In this document: one piece after another, positions 1 through 5,929 of the stretch
Layout: each line of letters starts with the position of its first letter
Position numbering within the stretch: position 1 is the stretch's first letter
NCBI GenBank assembly: GCA_018304445.1
Contig: JAGVWD010000045.1
Coordinates: 1 to 9,218 of the forward strand
Source of the DNA: Candidatus Iainarchaeum sp.
GTDB lineage: Archaea > Iainarchaeota > Iainarchaeia > Iainarchaeales > JAXPJC01
Length of the DNA: 9,218 nt
Reading direction: 5' to 3'
Made by a program: the position numbers and the translations under genes
The notes under the pieces: generated by a model
Told to the model about the DNA's origin: nothing
Seen by the model: only the letters and a program-made list of their open reading frames with translations
Databases searched by the model: none

Positions 1-1
1 G

Positions 2-1126
2 GAAAATAAACTTGCAGAATTAATCAAGAAATTCAATGTGCTTGAGGTTGTATTTGCTTATTCTGATGTAAGCAATGAGGAGGTAATGCACAAGGCGAGC
101 ATTGCGCTTGCATGCGGAGCGAGCTTTTCGCTTCTCGGGCCAAAGGAAACAATGCTGGAATCAAAGCGCAAAGTGATTGCTGTTTGCGCGGTCCGCACAG
201 GTTCGGGAAAGAGCCAGACCACAAGGAGAGTCCTTGATATTCTGAAAAGGCATGGAAAGAAAGCGGTTGTGATAAGGCATCCAATGCCTTATGGGAATTT
301 GCTGCTGCAGGAATGCCAGAGGTTTGGGGGCATTGATGATCTGAAAAGGCAAAAGTGCACAATTGAGGAAATGGAAGAGTATGAGCCGCTTATTGAGAGG
401 AATGCCGTGGTTTATGCAGGAGTGGATTATGGAAAAATCCTTAAGCGCGCGGAGAAAGAGGCCGAAGTAATAATCTGGGATGGGGGAAATAATGATTTTT
501 CTTTCATAAGGCCGGATTTGCTGGTTGTTGTTACTGACCCGCACAGGGCAGGGCACGAGCTGCTTTATCATCCCGGGGAAACAAACTTCAGGATGGCTGA
601 TGCCATTGTAATAAACAAGATGAATACCGCAAAGAAAAAGGCAATAAAAGAGATAATTGAAAATGCAAAGCTCGCGAATCCAAATGCAAGTATTGTAAAA
701 GCAAATTCGGAACTGATTGCTCCGCTTGCCTGGAAAATGCATAATAAAAGGGTTCTGGTTGTTGAGGACGGTCCTACGCTTACGCATGGGAATATGGCTT
801 ATGGCGCAGGCATTATTGTAGCGAAGAGGCACAAGGCAATAATCATTGCTCCGCAGAAATATGCCGTCGGCTCATTGAGGAAGGAGTTGGGCAAATGGAA
901 GCATCTGCGCAATGTTCTTCCTGCGCTTGGCTATGGAAAAAAGCAAATTGCAGAATTGCAAGCAACAATAAACAGAACTCCTTGCGATTATGTTGTGGAT
1001 GCTACTCCTGTCACTTTGAGCAGGATAATGAACTTGAACAAGCAAATTATTGAAGTGCGCTACGAATTGGAGGAATTGGGAAAGCCAAATCTGGAAGAGC
1101 TGTTGAGGAAAAACAAATTCATATAG
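2..1126 (+). CDS. COG2403-type P-loop GTPase / cyclic 2,3-diphosphoglycerate synthetase-like protein (5' partial)
   Basis: The frame is open to the left edge, so the N-terminus is missing. A GTG at 38 is a possible but unlikely start, because the upstream codons (ENKLAELIKKFN) read as continuous protein. Counting from the GTG, a P-loop GSGKSQTT lies at residues 55-62, a Walker-B-like VIIWDGGNND near 144-153 and an NKMN nucleotide-base-like motif at 193-196. The segments FAYSDVSNEEVMHKAS, ALLGPK-like SLLGPKETM and RHPMPYG are typical of the archaeal family often annotated as cyclic 2,3-diphosphoglycerate synthetase or predicted GTPase. That family is about 440-460 residues, so roughly 70-90 residues lie outside the window. 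If the label is right, it would make cyclic 2,3-bisphosphoglycerate from 2,3-bisphosphoglycerate with ATP, but the activity is an inference from family naming. Membership of the P-loop family is secure; the substrate is not. Confidence 0.85.
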   Translation, partial: ENKLAELIKKFNVLEVVFAYSDVSNEEVMHKASIALACGASFSLLGPKETMLESKRKVIAVCAVRTGSGKSQTTRRVLDILKRHGKKAVVIRHPMPYGNLLLQECQRFGGIDDLKRQKCTIEEMEEYEPLIERNAVVYAGVDYGKILKRAEKEAEVIIWDGGNNDFSFIRPDLLVVVTDPHRAGHELLYHPGETNFRMADAIVINKMNTAKKKAIKEIIENAKLANPNASIVKANSELIAPLAWKMHNKRVLVVEDGPTLTHGNMAYGAGIIVAKRHKAIIIAPQKYAVGSLRKELGKWKHLRNVLPALGYGKKQIAELQATINRTPCDYVVDATPVTLSRIMNLNKQIIEVRYELEELGKPNLEELLRKNKFI

Positions 1127-1178
1127 TATTTTCTTTTTGGCAACTTGAAACCTATTTTTCTTTTGGGATACCCTAACA

Positions 1179-1203
1179 CTTTTCTTTTTTCTAAAAAGAA
1201 AAG
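1179..1203. terminator. Bidirectional hairpin/T-tract terminator between convergent genes
   Basis: A perfect 11-bp inverted repeat (CTTTTCTTTTT / AAAAAGAAAAG) with a 3-nt loop lies between the 3' end of the COG2403-type gene and the 3' end of the minus-strand tRNA. Read on either strand it gives a pyrimidine tract rich in T, and T-tracts are what archaeal RNA polymerase needs to terminate. A second T-rich run (1129-1137, 1155-1163) precedes it on the plus strand. The terminator role is inferred from position and composition. Confidence 0.55.
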
Positions 1204-1206
1204 GGT

Positions 1207-1278
1207 TGGACCCAGAGGGAATCGAACCCCCATTGGACGGTCCGAAGCCGTCTGGCCTGTCCATTAGCCGATGGGTCC
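1207..1278 (-). tRNA. tRNA-Arg (anticodon UCG)
   Basis: The minus strand folds as a full cloverleaf. The acceptor GGACCCA pairs with TGGGTCC, followed by discriminator A. The D-stem is GGCT/GGCC with an AATGGACA loop. The anticodon stem GACGG/CCGTC encloses loop CTTCGGA, which places TCG at 34-36. The variable loop is CAAT, and the T-arm is GGGGG-TTCGATT-CCCTC. Anticodon UCG reads the arginine codon CGA and possibly CGG by wobble. There is no intron and CCA is not encoded (the next bases are ACC), so the tail must be added after transcription. Confidence 0.95.
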
Positions 1279-1300
1279 GGGAAGGGTTTTTAATTGTTCC

Positions 1301-1308
1301 CTTTATAG
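1301..1308 (-). promoter_or_regulatory. TATA box of the tRNA-Arg gene
   Basis: On the minus strand CTATAAAG is centred about 26 bp upstream of the first tRNA nucleotide (1278), the normal distance from an archaeal TATA box to the start site. Transcription would then begin at or next to the mature 5' end. The same short region (1279-1365) must also hold the promoter of the plus-strand zinc-ribbon gene. Confidence 0.6.
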
Positions 1309-1365
1309 AATATTATAGTAATCTGATTATTAAAGCCTTTATGAAATACGGATTTGGTGTAATGC

Positions 1366-1530
1366 ATGAACGCAATGAAAATCTGCACAACGTGCAATAA
1401 GAAGGTCACAAGGGACTATGCGGAGTTCCGCTGTCCCAAGTGCGGCAAGTCCAATATCGTGAGATGCATGCACTGCAGGGAGACTGTAAATACCTACACG
1501 TGCCCCAAGTGCGGATTTACAGGCCCTTAA
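1366..1530 (+). CDS. Small four-CxxC zinc-ribbon RNA-binding protein of translation (COG2888 type)
   Basis: This is a 54-residue protein starting at ATG 1366 (MNAMKICTTC...); ATG 1375 is an alternative start. Four CxxC knuckles (CTTC at 7-10, CPKC at 23-26, CMHC at 34-37, CPKC at 46-49) would bind two zinc ions, and it ends in CGFTGP. That spacing and ending match the archaeal zinc-ribbon family that includes haloarchaeal HVO_2753, predicted to act in translation or RNA binding. The aEF-1beta gene follows after 21 bp in the same direction, an arrangement common in archaea, which supports both calls and suggests one transcript. The start has no convincing Shine-Dalgarno. Family assignment is strong; the molecular role is known only in general terms. 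Confidence 0.88.
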   Translation: MNAMKICTTCNKKVTRDYAEFRCPKCGKSNIVRCMHCRETVNTYTCPKCGFTGP

Positions 1531-1551
1531 GCTTATCTGGCGGTTTTTTAT

Positions 1552-1812
1552 ATGGGAAAAATGTTCGTGGTTTTTGCAGTTTATCCCGAGGATGTGGAAG
1601 ACATCCCGCACATAGAGAAAGCGCTCAGGGAATTAAAAGAAGGGGAATTCAGGGAAGTTAAGAAGGAGCCTGTAGCGTTTGGAATGGAGCTGATTAAGGC
1701 AGCATACCTTCTCCCGGACAAGGTTGAAGGCGTGCTTGAGGCGCTTGAAGGCGCAATAAAGGCGATAAGCGGAGTGAGCAATGTGGAAGTTTCAGGGATG
1801 ACTTTAATATAG
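1552..1812 (+). CDS. ef1b: Translation elongation factor aEF-1beta
   Basis: This 86-residue protein has the normal length for archaeal EF-1beta, the nucleotide exchange factor that swaps GDP for GTP on aEF-1alpha. The whole chain is the compact alpha/beta exchange domain. Family hallmarks are the N-terminal strand MFVVFAVYPED, the central EPVAFGMELIKAAYLLPD (about residues 39-56), and the C-terminal strand VSNVEVSGMTLI. The start ATG 1552 gives MGKMFVV; ATG 1561 would shorten it by three residues and fits some relatives equally well. It lies 21 bp behind the zinc-ribbon translation gene, probably in the same transcript. Confidence 0.93.
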   Translation: MGKMFVVFAVYPEDVEDIPHIEKALRELKEGEFREVKKEPVAFGMELIKAAYLLPDKVEGVLEALEGAIKAISGVSNVEVSGMTLI

Positions 1813-1823
1813 CCTGCAATGGC

Positions 1824-1859
1824 AACTCTATAACTTTAAATAGCTTGAGAGTTATAACT
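1824..1859 (+). promoter_or_regulatory. Promoter with repeats flanking the TATA box, upstream of the Doc-like gene
   Basis: A TATA-like TTTAAATAG (1835-1843) sits about 25 bp upstream of ATG 1865, which suggests a leaderless mRNA. It is bracketed by an inverted pair, AACTCT (1824-1829) and AGAGTT (1848-1853). Each arm is followed by ATAACT (1830-1835 and 1854-1859), so the site combines an inverted and a direct repeat with 24-bp spacing. Repeats placed around a TATA box would let a bound protein block TBP, as expected for autoregulated toxin-antitoxin loci. The operator role is inferred. Confidence 0.5.
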
Positions 1860-1864
1860 AATAT

Positions 1865-2269
1865 ATGGCAAATAATATAATCTATCCGACTGCTGAAAAA
1901 ATTATAGAGTATAATTTTTTAGCGCTTAAACTTATAAAAGTGAAAAAGGCAGATAGCCCTAAGGTCTTGAGTTATCATAGCATTGCAAATGTAATAGAAG
2001 GATGCAAGAGTTTAGATGGGGACATTTATGACAAGGCTGTGCATCTCATGAAAGGAATTATACAAAAGCACCCATTCGCCAGCGGCAACAGAAGAACAGC
2101 ATTTATAGTTGCGAAGGAGTTCTTATTGGACAACCGTGCGCATTTTAAAATAATGGATGACCCGAGCTATGCAAGGGTTATGCAGGGAATAAGAGAAAAT
2201 TTTTACACTAATGAAGAACTTAAGGAGTGGATCAAAAATGGCAAAATTAGAGAATTCAATAGGCGATAA
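1865..2269 (+). CDS. Doc/Fic-family toxin homologue
   Basis: A 134-residue protein of the length typical for Doc (about 125-135). The Fic-fold core motif is HPFASGNRRTAF, with catalytic-type H69, F71, G74, N75, R76 and R77; Doc proteins have H-x-F-x-D-A-N-K-R at this place. Doc enzymes phosphorylate elongation factor Tu and stop translation, while classical Fic enzymes AMPylate targets. The position equivalent to the Doc acidic residue is S73 here, so activity may be altered. The upstream helix (SIANVIEGCK...) and downstream helix (FIVAKEFLL) fit the Doc fold. No antitoxin gene lies upstream. A 41-codon ORF overlaps its last 32 bp and is the candidate partner. The gene and its neighbours look more AT-rich than the surrounding translation genes, in keeping with acquisition by transfer. 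Confidence 0.82.
   Translation: MANNIIYPTAEKIIEYNFLALKLIKVKKADSPKVLSYHSIANVIEGCKSLDGDIYDKAVHLMKGIIQKHPFASGNRRTAFIVAKEFLLDNRAHFKIMDDPSYARVMQGIRENFYTNEELKEWIKNGKIREFNRR
2224..2230 (+). promoter_or_regulatory. Shine-Dalgarno of the overlapping small ORF
   Basis: GGAGTGG lies inside the end of the Doc-like gene, 7 bases before ATG 2238. This is one of the few good ribosome binding sites in the window and supports translation of the downstream 41-codon ORF from the same mRNA. Confidence 0.6.
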
Positions 2270-2363
2270 AAAACGCTATAAAATTGTTGCCGAAGAGCTG
2301 GAAAAGTTTGAAAAGCTCGTAAGAGGGCATAGGAAACTGCTTGCAGCAATTGGCAATCTTTAA
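2238..2363 (+). CDS. 41-residue charged helical protein, candidate antitoxin of the Doc-like protein
   Basis: ATG 2238 opens a 41-codon frame that overlaps the last 32 bp of the Doc-like gene in another frame and ends with TAA at 2361-2363. The protein (MAKLENSIGDKKRYKIV... to ...HRKLLAAIGNL) is almost wholly compatible with helix, rich in K, R and E, with regularly spaced L/I/V/F. A Shine-Dalgarno stands at the right distance. Translational overlap with a toxin gene is the usual layout of toxin-antitoxin pairs, although Phd-type antitoxins normally come first. I recognise no named family. The antitoxin role is inferred from position, size and coupling; it could instead be a short regulatory or remnant peptide. 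Confidence 0.6.
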   Translation: MAKLENSIGDKKRYKIVAEELEKFEKLVRGHRKLLAAIGNL

Positions 2364-2396
2364 ATTAAGTTAAGCGCTAATTTGTATTGATGATCA

Positions 2397-3260
2397 ATGG
2401 CTTGGACTACTGTTGAAACACCGAATGCAAATTATATCCTAGTTTTCACTCGGCATAAAAAAACGATAAATTCTATTCCAAAATCGTTTGATGCGGCAGT
2501 ATTGGAAAGCGGCGACCTTAGTCCTACAACTGCAGCCGGGCATGAATCCTATGTAAATCTAGTAAGAGCTGCTGCTGAGAAGGGAAAGCAGGTCTGGATT
2601 ACGGATGTTCCCCTCAGCCAGGCAGCTGAACGCCGGGATATTGCCAAGACGGAAATTGCAGCTTTTGTTGTAGGTATTTCGGCGATTGTAGGCACGGCCT
2701 TTCTTCTTAGAACAGCAGGGCATGAAAAACTAATTGGGAAAGAAATTGCAGGAAGAATGCTGCTTGGCATTGGGCTGCTAAGCCCTTTTCTCTCATATGT
2801 ATTAGCCATCAGCGGTCACCACAACAAGCAAATAAAATGGCATTCTTTGTGGAAGCTAAAGGCACTACTCGCCGAGCTTGCCGGAGATAAAGGCGTGGTT
2901 CAAGTAAGAAACCTTATCAGTGCTGAAAAGGTGGAATCATTTCTTGCCAAAAGGCTAAAGCAAGAGCTCGGAAGAAAACCAACAATTGTGATGTTTTGGG
3001 GTACTGCGCATTATAATTTAAGAAACCTTCTTAAGCACCCTGAACAAAGGCAAAGGATGCTGAAGGGGCTTGATATTGCCGAATATGTTGCTGCGGATTA
3101 CCCGAAGTCTTACAGGATTTCATTAAATAAAACTGGCAAAATTGAAAATATTGAAGAATTTCATGGAACATTCAAAATAGAAAAGGCTCCCGCTAAGAAG
3201 CTAATTGCTAAAGATAGGTGGAATTTGAGAAGAATATTTATGAGAAGAAGGGCTGTTTAA
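2397..3260 (+). CDS. Two-TM protein with TraB/Tiki-like motifs
   Basis: A 287-residue protein that I assign only tentatively. Pieces in order resemble the TraB/Tiki/EreA-ChaN fold: a strand ending in a histidine (YILVFTRH, H20), a strand ending in glutamate (AAVLESGD, E37), an arginine-asparagine pair before a helix (VRNLISAEKVESFLAKRL, R171-N172), and a second GxxH strand (TIVMFWGTAH, H205). Between the Glu and RN motifs two hydrophobic segments (about 87-105 and 119-139) would form a membrane hairpin, with the motif-bearing parts on the same side. The C-terminus is strongly basic (RWNLRRIFMRRRAV). TraB-fold proteins include putative metalloproteases and pheromone-shutdown factors. A TTTAAATTA box (2360-2368) about 30 bp upstream is a likely promoter. 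The composition is more AT-rich than the housekeeping genes. The membrane hairpin is clear; the fold call is moderate. Confidence 0.6.
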   Translation: MAWTTVETPNANYILVFTRHKKTINSIPKSFDAAVLESGDLSPTTAAGHESYVNLVRAAAEKGKQVWITDVPLSQAAERRDIAKTEIAAFVVGISAIVGTAFLLRTAGHEKLIGKEIAGRMLLGIGLLSPFLSYVLAISGHHNKQIKWHSLWKLKALLAELAGDKGVVQVRNLISAEKVESFLAKRLKQELGRKPTIVMFWGTAHYNLRNLLKHPEQRQRMLKGLDIAEYVAADYPKSYRISLNKTGKIENIEEFHGTFKIEKAPAKKLIAKDRWNLRRIFMRRRAV

Positions 3261-3305
3261 TAGGCACTCGCTATTCTTTTATTGGTTTGGGCGCACTAGT
3301 TATTT

Positions 3306-5378
3306 ATGATTTCTCTTGTAGAGTTGGAGAACTGGAAGAGCCACAAGCACAGCGTGCTTGAGTTTGGCAAGGGCACCAATGTGATTATAGGGCGGATGGG
3401 CAGCGGGAAAACAAGTGTTATGGACGCCATAAGCTATGCGCTTTTCGGGACTTTCCCGGCGCTTCTTGCAAGGCGCCTTTCGCAGGATGAGGTGATAATG
3501 TCAAAGCCAACTTCGGCTGATTTTGCGAAGGTTGCGATAGAGTTTGATTATAGGAATGAAAATTACAGGATTGAAAGGATTTTACAAAAAAGCGCAGGCA
3601 GAAAGACCAATGAGGCGAAAATATACAGGAACTCAAATTTCCTTGCAGGCCCAAAAGTAAGCGATGTGAATGAGAGGGTTGAGGAAATTTTGGGGATTAA
3701 TTTTGATCTGTTTTCCCGCGCGGTTTATGCGGAGCAGAACCAGATTGATTTTTTCCTGCGCCTGAATCCCTCCGAAAGGAAGGGGAAGATTGATGAGCTG
3801 CTTGCGATAGACAGGTATGAGAACGCGAGGGAGCAGGCGGGGGCGCTTGCAAACAGGATAAAGGCAATGGCGCTGGACAAGGAGAAATTCCTTGCGGAGC
3901 AGAAAAACAGGATAAGCGATGCAGAGCTTACGGAGCTGAACAAAAGGCTGGATGAAAAAACCTTGTATGTGAAGGAACTGGAGAAAAGGATTGAAAATTC
4001 AAGAAAGGCTGCTGAAAGGCTGCGCTCGGAAGTTGAAAAGCTGGAAAAGAAGGAAAGTGAACATGACCTGCTTAATGAGGAATTGCTTAAGGCAAAGGCC
4101 CGCGCGGAGGAGATTTCAGGGATAATTTCTGAAATTGAGGAAGAGCTTGGAAAAAGGAAAATAAGCGACATTGGAAAGGAAGCTGAAGCCTGCAGGAAAA
4201 GGCTTGCTGAATTTGAGAATGAAATAAAAAAAATTGATGAGCTGCTTGAGAAGAACAGCGGGCTTGCAGGCAATGAAATGCAGAAGGCAAAGGTGCATGA
4301 GAGCAGGATTGCCGAAATTCAGGAAAACCTGCTGCAGCTTAGGGGCACAAAGGCCTCCTGCCCGATATGCAAGTCAGCGCTGGATGAGAAAACAAAGCGC
4401 GCATTGATTGCGGAAGATGAGAGGGAGATTGAATCCCTGCAAAAGCGGCTGAAAGCAAGCGAGGCTGAAATTGAGAAGATCAGCCTGCAGAGAATCAAAT
4501 TAAGGCAGGATAAGGGCTCTGCGGAAAACTCCCTGAGAGAGCTAAGGGAGAAGGAGATGCAGTTCAGGAATCTTGCAGAGAAGGCAGGAAAGATGGCAAA
4601 TTACATTAGGGAGATGCAGAATTCAGCGGAGCGGCAGAAGGCAGTTGAGAAGAAAATGCATGAGCTCAATTTCAATGAATCCTTGCTGAGGAATGCGAGA
4701 AATGAATATGTGAGGGAAACTTCAGGGATTGAATCACTGCATACGGAGCTGGAAGGCAATAATGAGATTATTGCCGGCATAAAGGCAAATATCCTGAAGA
4801 TTGAGGGGATGAAAAATGAAATAAAGATTATGGAAGCGGACATTTTGAATATGAAGGCTGTTGTGGAAAAACTCAGCATATTCACAAATGCGCTGAAGGC
4901 AAGCCAGGGGGAGCTGCGCAACTTGATGATTGATGCGATAAACCAGGCCATGCATGATGTCTGGGGGAAAGTCTATCCCTATGCGGATTACAATTCCGCA
5001 AAAATTGACATTGAAAACGGTAATTATGAAATAAAAGTCAGGGACGCGCGCAATAACTGGATAAGGGTTGAGGGAATCCTTAGCGGCGGGGAGCGCTCGG
5101 CTGCAGCAATAACAATAAGGATTGCGCTTTCCCTTGTGCTTGCGCAGAACCTTAGCTGGATAATTCTGGATGAGCCAACGCACAACCTTGATGTGCTCGC
5201 AGTAAGTGAATTCAGCAAAATGCTTAAAGCTCACTTGCCTGAATTCGTGGAGCAGGTTTTCATCATAACCCATGACAAGGAAATGGAGAAGGCTGCAACT
5301 TCGCGCGTTTACATAATGGAGCGCGATAAAAAAGAGGATGGAATAACAAAGCCCGTCATGCAGCAAGTTTCGGCATAA
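3306..5378 (+). CDS. rad50: Rad50-type DNA double-strand-break repair ATPase
   Basis: A 690-residue SMC-like ABC ATPase. The N-terminal half-site has Walker A GRMGSGKT (29-36) and a Q-loop region (VYAEQNQIDFF, about 140-150). Heptad-rich coiled coils run from about 175 to 345 and 365 to 560, separated by a zinc hook CPIC (C352, C355). The C-terminal half has signature LSGGERS (592-598), Walker B WIILDEP (618-624, D622/E623) and the switch histidine H656 in IITHDK. Rad50 dimers bind Mre11 nuclease and tether DNA ends through the hook. Archaeal Rad50 is often about 880 residues, so the coiled coils here are clearly shorter. No mre11, herA or nurA gene is present in the window, although these are usual neighbours. 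All catalytic motifs are intact. ATG 3306 follows a T-rich leader without a Shine-Dalgarno. Confidence 0.93.
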   Translation: MISLVELENWKSHKHSVLEFGKGTNVIIGRMGSGKTSVMDAISYALFGTFPALLARRLSQDEVIMSKPTSADFAKVAIEFDYRNENYRIERILQKSAGRKTNEAKIYRNSNFLAGPKVSDVNERVEEILGINFDLFSRAVYAEQNQIDFFLRLNPSERKGKIDELLAIDRYENAREQAGALANRIKAMALDKEKFLAEQKNRISDAELTELNKRLDEKTLYVKELEKRIENSRKAAERLRSEVEKLEKKESEHDLLNEELLKAKARAEEISGIISEIEEELGKRKISDIGKEAEACRKRLAEFENEIKKIDELLEKNSGLAGNEMQKAKVHESRIAEIQENLLQLRGTKASCPICKSALDEKTKRALIAEDEREIESLQKRLKASEAEIEKISLQRIKLRQDKGSAENSLRELREKEMQFRNLAEKAGKMANYIREMQNSAERQKAVEKKMHELNFNESLLRNARNEYVRETSGIESLHTELEGNNEIIAGIKANILKIEGMKNEIKIMEADILNMKAVVEKLSIFTNALKASQGELRNLMIDAINQAMHDVWGKVYPYADYNSAKIDIENGNYEIKVRDARNNWIRVEGILSGGERSAAAITIRIALSLVLAQNLSWIILDEPTHNLDVLAVSEFSKMLKAHLPEFVEQVFIITHDKEMEKAATSRVYIMERDKKEDGITKPVMQQVSA

Positions 5379-5396
5379 AGGATGTTTTGAAAGAAA

Positions 5397-5460
5397 GGGA
5401 GTATCAAAACGTAAGGTTTCATGAAAAAGCGGGAGGTATCGGAAACGAAGGGTTTCTGAT
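5397..5460. repeat. Two imperfect tandem hairpin units between convergent gene ends
   Basis: Two related units, 5397-5424 and 5431-5460, begin with GGGAG(G)TATC and each contains a short stem-loop: AAAC-GTAAG-GTTT (4-bp stem, 5407-5419) and GAAAC-GAAGG-GTTTC (5-bp stem, 5442-5456). They fill most of the 82-bp gap between the ends of rad50 and the eS17 gene. Transcript-end structure or a small dispersed repeat are both possible. Confidence 0.45.
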
Positions 5461-5655
5461 TTATGAAGCCAATTTCTGCTTGACCTTTCTTGTTATGTAA
5501 CCCGCAATAAGGTTCCTTACTTCGTTTGTGAATGGAAGCTGCAGCGAATTGAGGAACTGCTTGTTCTTGTCGAAATCTATTGTGAATTTGTCGGGGAATT
5601 CCTTAATTAGTATCGACGCGCGCGATTTCAGGTTTTTCGGAACTGCCTTGCCCAT
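5461..5655 (-). CDS. rps17e: 30S ribosomal protein eS17
   Basis: A 64-residue small-subunit ribosomal protein, the usual archaeal eS17 length (about 62-67). Family landmarks are the basic N-terminal helix (MGKAVPKNLKSRASILIKEF), PDKFTIDFDKNKQFL in the middle and the signature VRNLIAGYITRKVKQK near the C-terminus. I start it at ATG 5655 because relatives begin MG-; a GTG at 5664 would add three residues (VRK). The upstream sequence AGGAAGTGAG supplies a purine-rich ribosome binding site. The rpoK stop is only 18 bp upstream of this ATG, so both are probably cotranscribed. The presence of eS17 marks the genome as archaeal. Confidence 0.9.
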   Translation of the reverse strand: MGKAVPKNLKSRASILIKEFPDKFTIDFDKNKQFLNSLQLPFTNEVRNLIAGYITRKVKQKLAS

Positions 5656-5673
5656 TTTTCTCACTTCCTAAAA

Positions 5674-5880
5674 TCAGCTCACATCTATGCGCCTTATTTC
5701 CCCATTTGGATAGGCGCGCATTACCGCAAGCGGAAGCACTTTCTTCTCAAGCTCAAGCTTTGCAAGCTCATACAGCGATATTCCCTTTTCCTGCTCAATC
5801 AGCGGGCTTGCCCCGAGCGAGAGCTGCAGCGCCCTTGCTGAAATAAGCCTTGTAACCTCAAATCTAGTAAGCTTTTCCAT
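5674..5880 (-). CDS. rpoK: DNA-directed RNA polymerase subunit Rpo6 (RpoK)
   Basis: The archaeal homologue of bacterial omega and eukaryotic RPB6, a small assembly and clamp-stabilising subunit of RNA polymerase. From ATG 5880 it has 68 residues. It carries the conserved core LTRFEVTRLISARALQLSLG, then the SPLIE segment, and ends with VLPLAVMRAYPNGEIRRI, as in other archaeal RpoK proteins. A GTG at 5889 would add MVD; the ATG fits the family start better. It shares direction with the eS17 gene downstream and the inactivated polymerase upstream. A TATA box between it and the polymerase gene suggests its own promoter. Confidence 0.92.
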   Translation of the reverse strand: MEKLTRFEVTRLISARALQLSLGASPLIEQEKGISLYELAKLELEKKVLPLAVMRAYPNGEIRRIDVS

Positions 5881-5916
5881 ATCAACCACAAATAGCCAAA
5901 ATGAATATTAAGAATA

Positions 5917-5925
5917 GCTATAAAA
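5917..5925 (-). promoter_or_regulatory. TATA box of the rpoK-eS17 transcript
   Basis: On the minus strand TTTTTATAG lies about 40 bp before ATG 5880. A start site 25 bp downstream, near 5895, would leave a leader of about 15 nt. A second AT-rich stretch, TTTTTAAAGG, lies just upstream over the polymerase stop codon. Confidence 0.45.
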
Positions 5926-5929
5926 ACCT

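Noticed and set aside
161..832. 223-codon minus-strand open frame
   Set aside because: It is antisense to the COG2403-type gene, whose motifs are intact; no recognisable domain.
1206..1400. 64-codon plus-strand open frame (MDPEGIEPPL...)
   Set aside because: It runs antisense through the tRNA-Arg gene and then out of frame into the zinc-ribbon gene.
3725..4273. Long minus-strand open frame rich in Ser, Phe and Ala inside the rad50 gene
   Set aside because: It is the complement of Glu/Lys-rich coiled-coil codons; low-complexity composition and no promoter. The plus-strand Rad50 has complete motifs.
5397..5460. CRISPR array
   Set aside because: Only two imperfect units with a 6-bp gap; no spacers of regular length and no cas genes.
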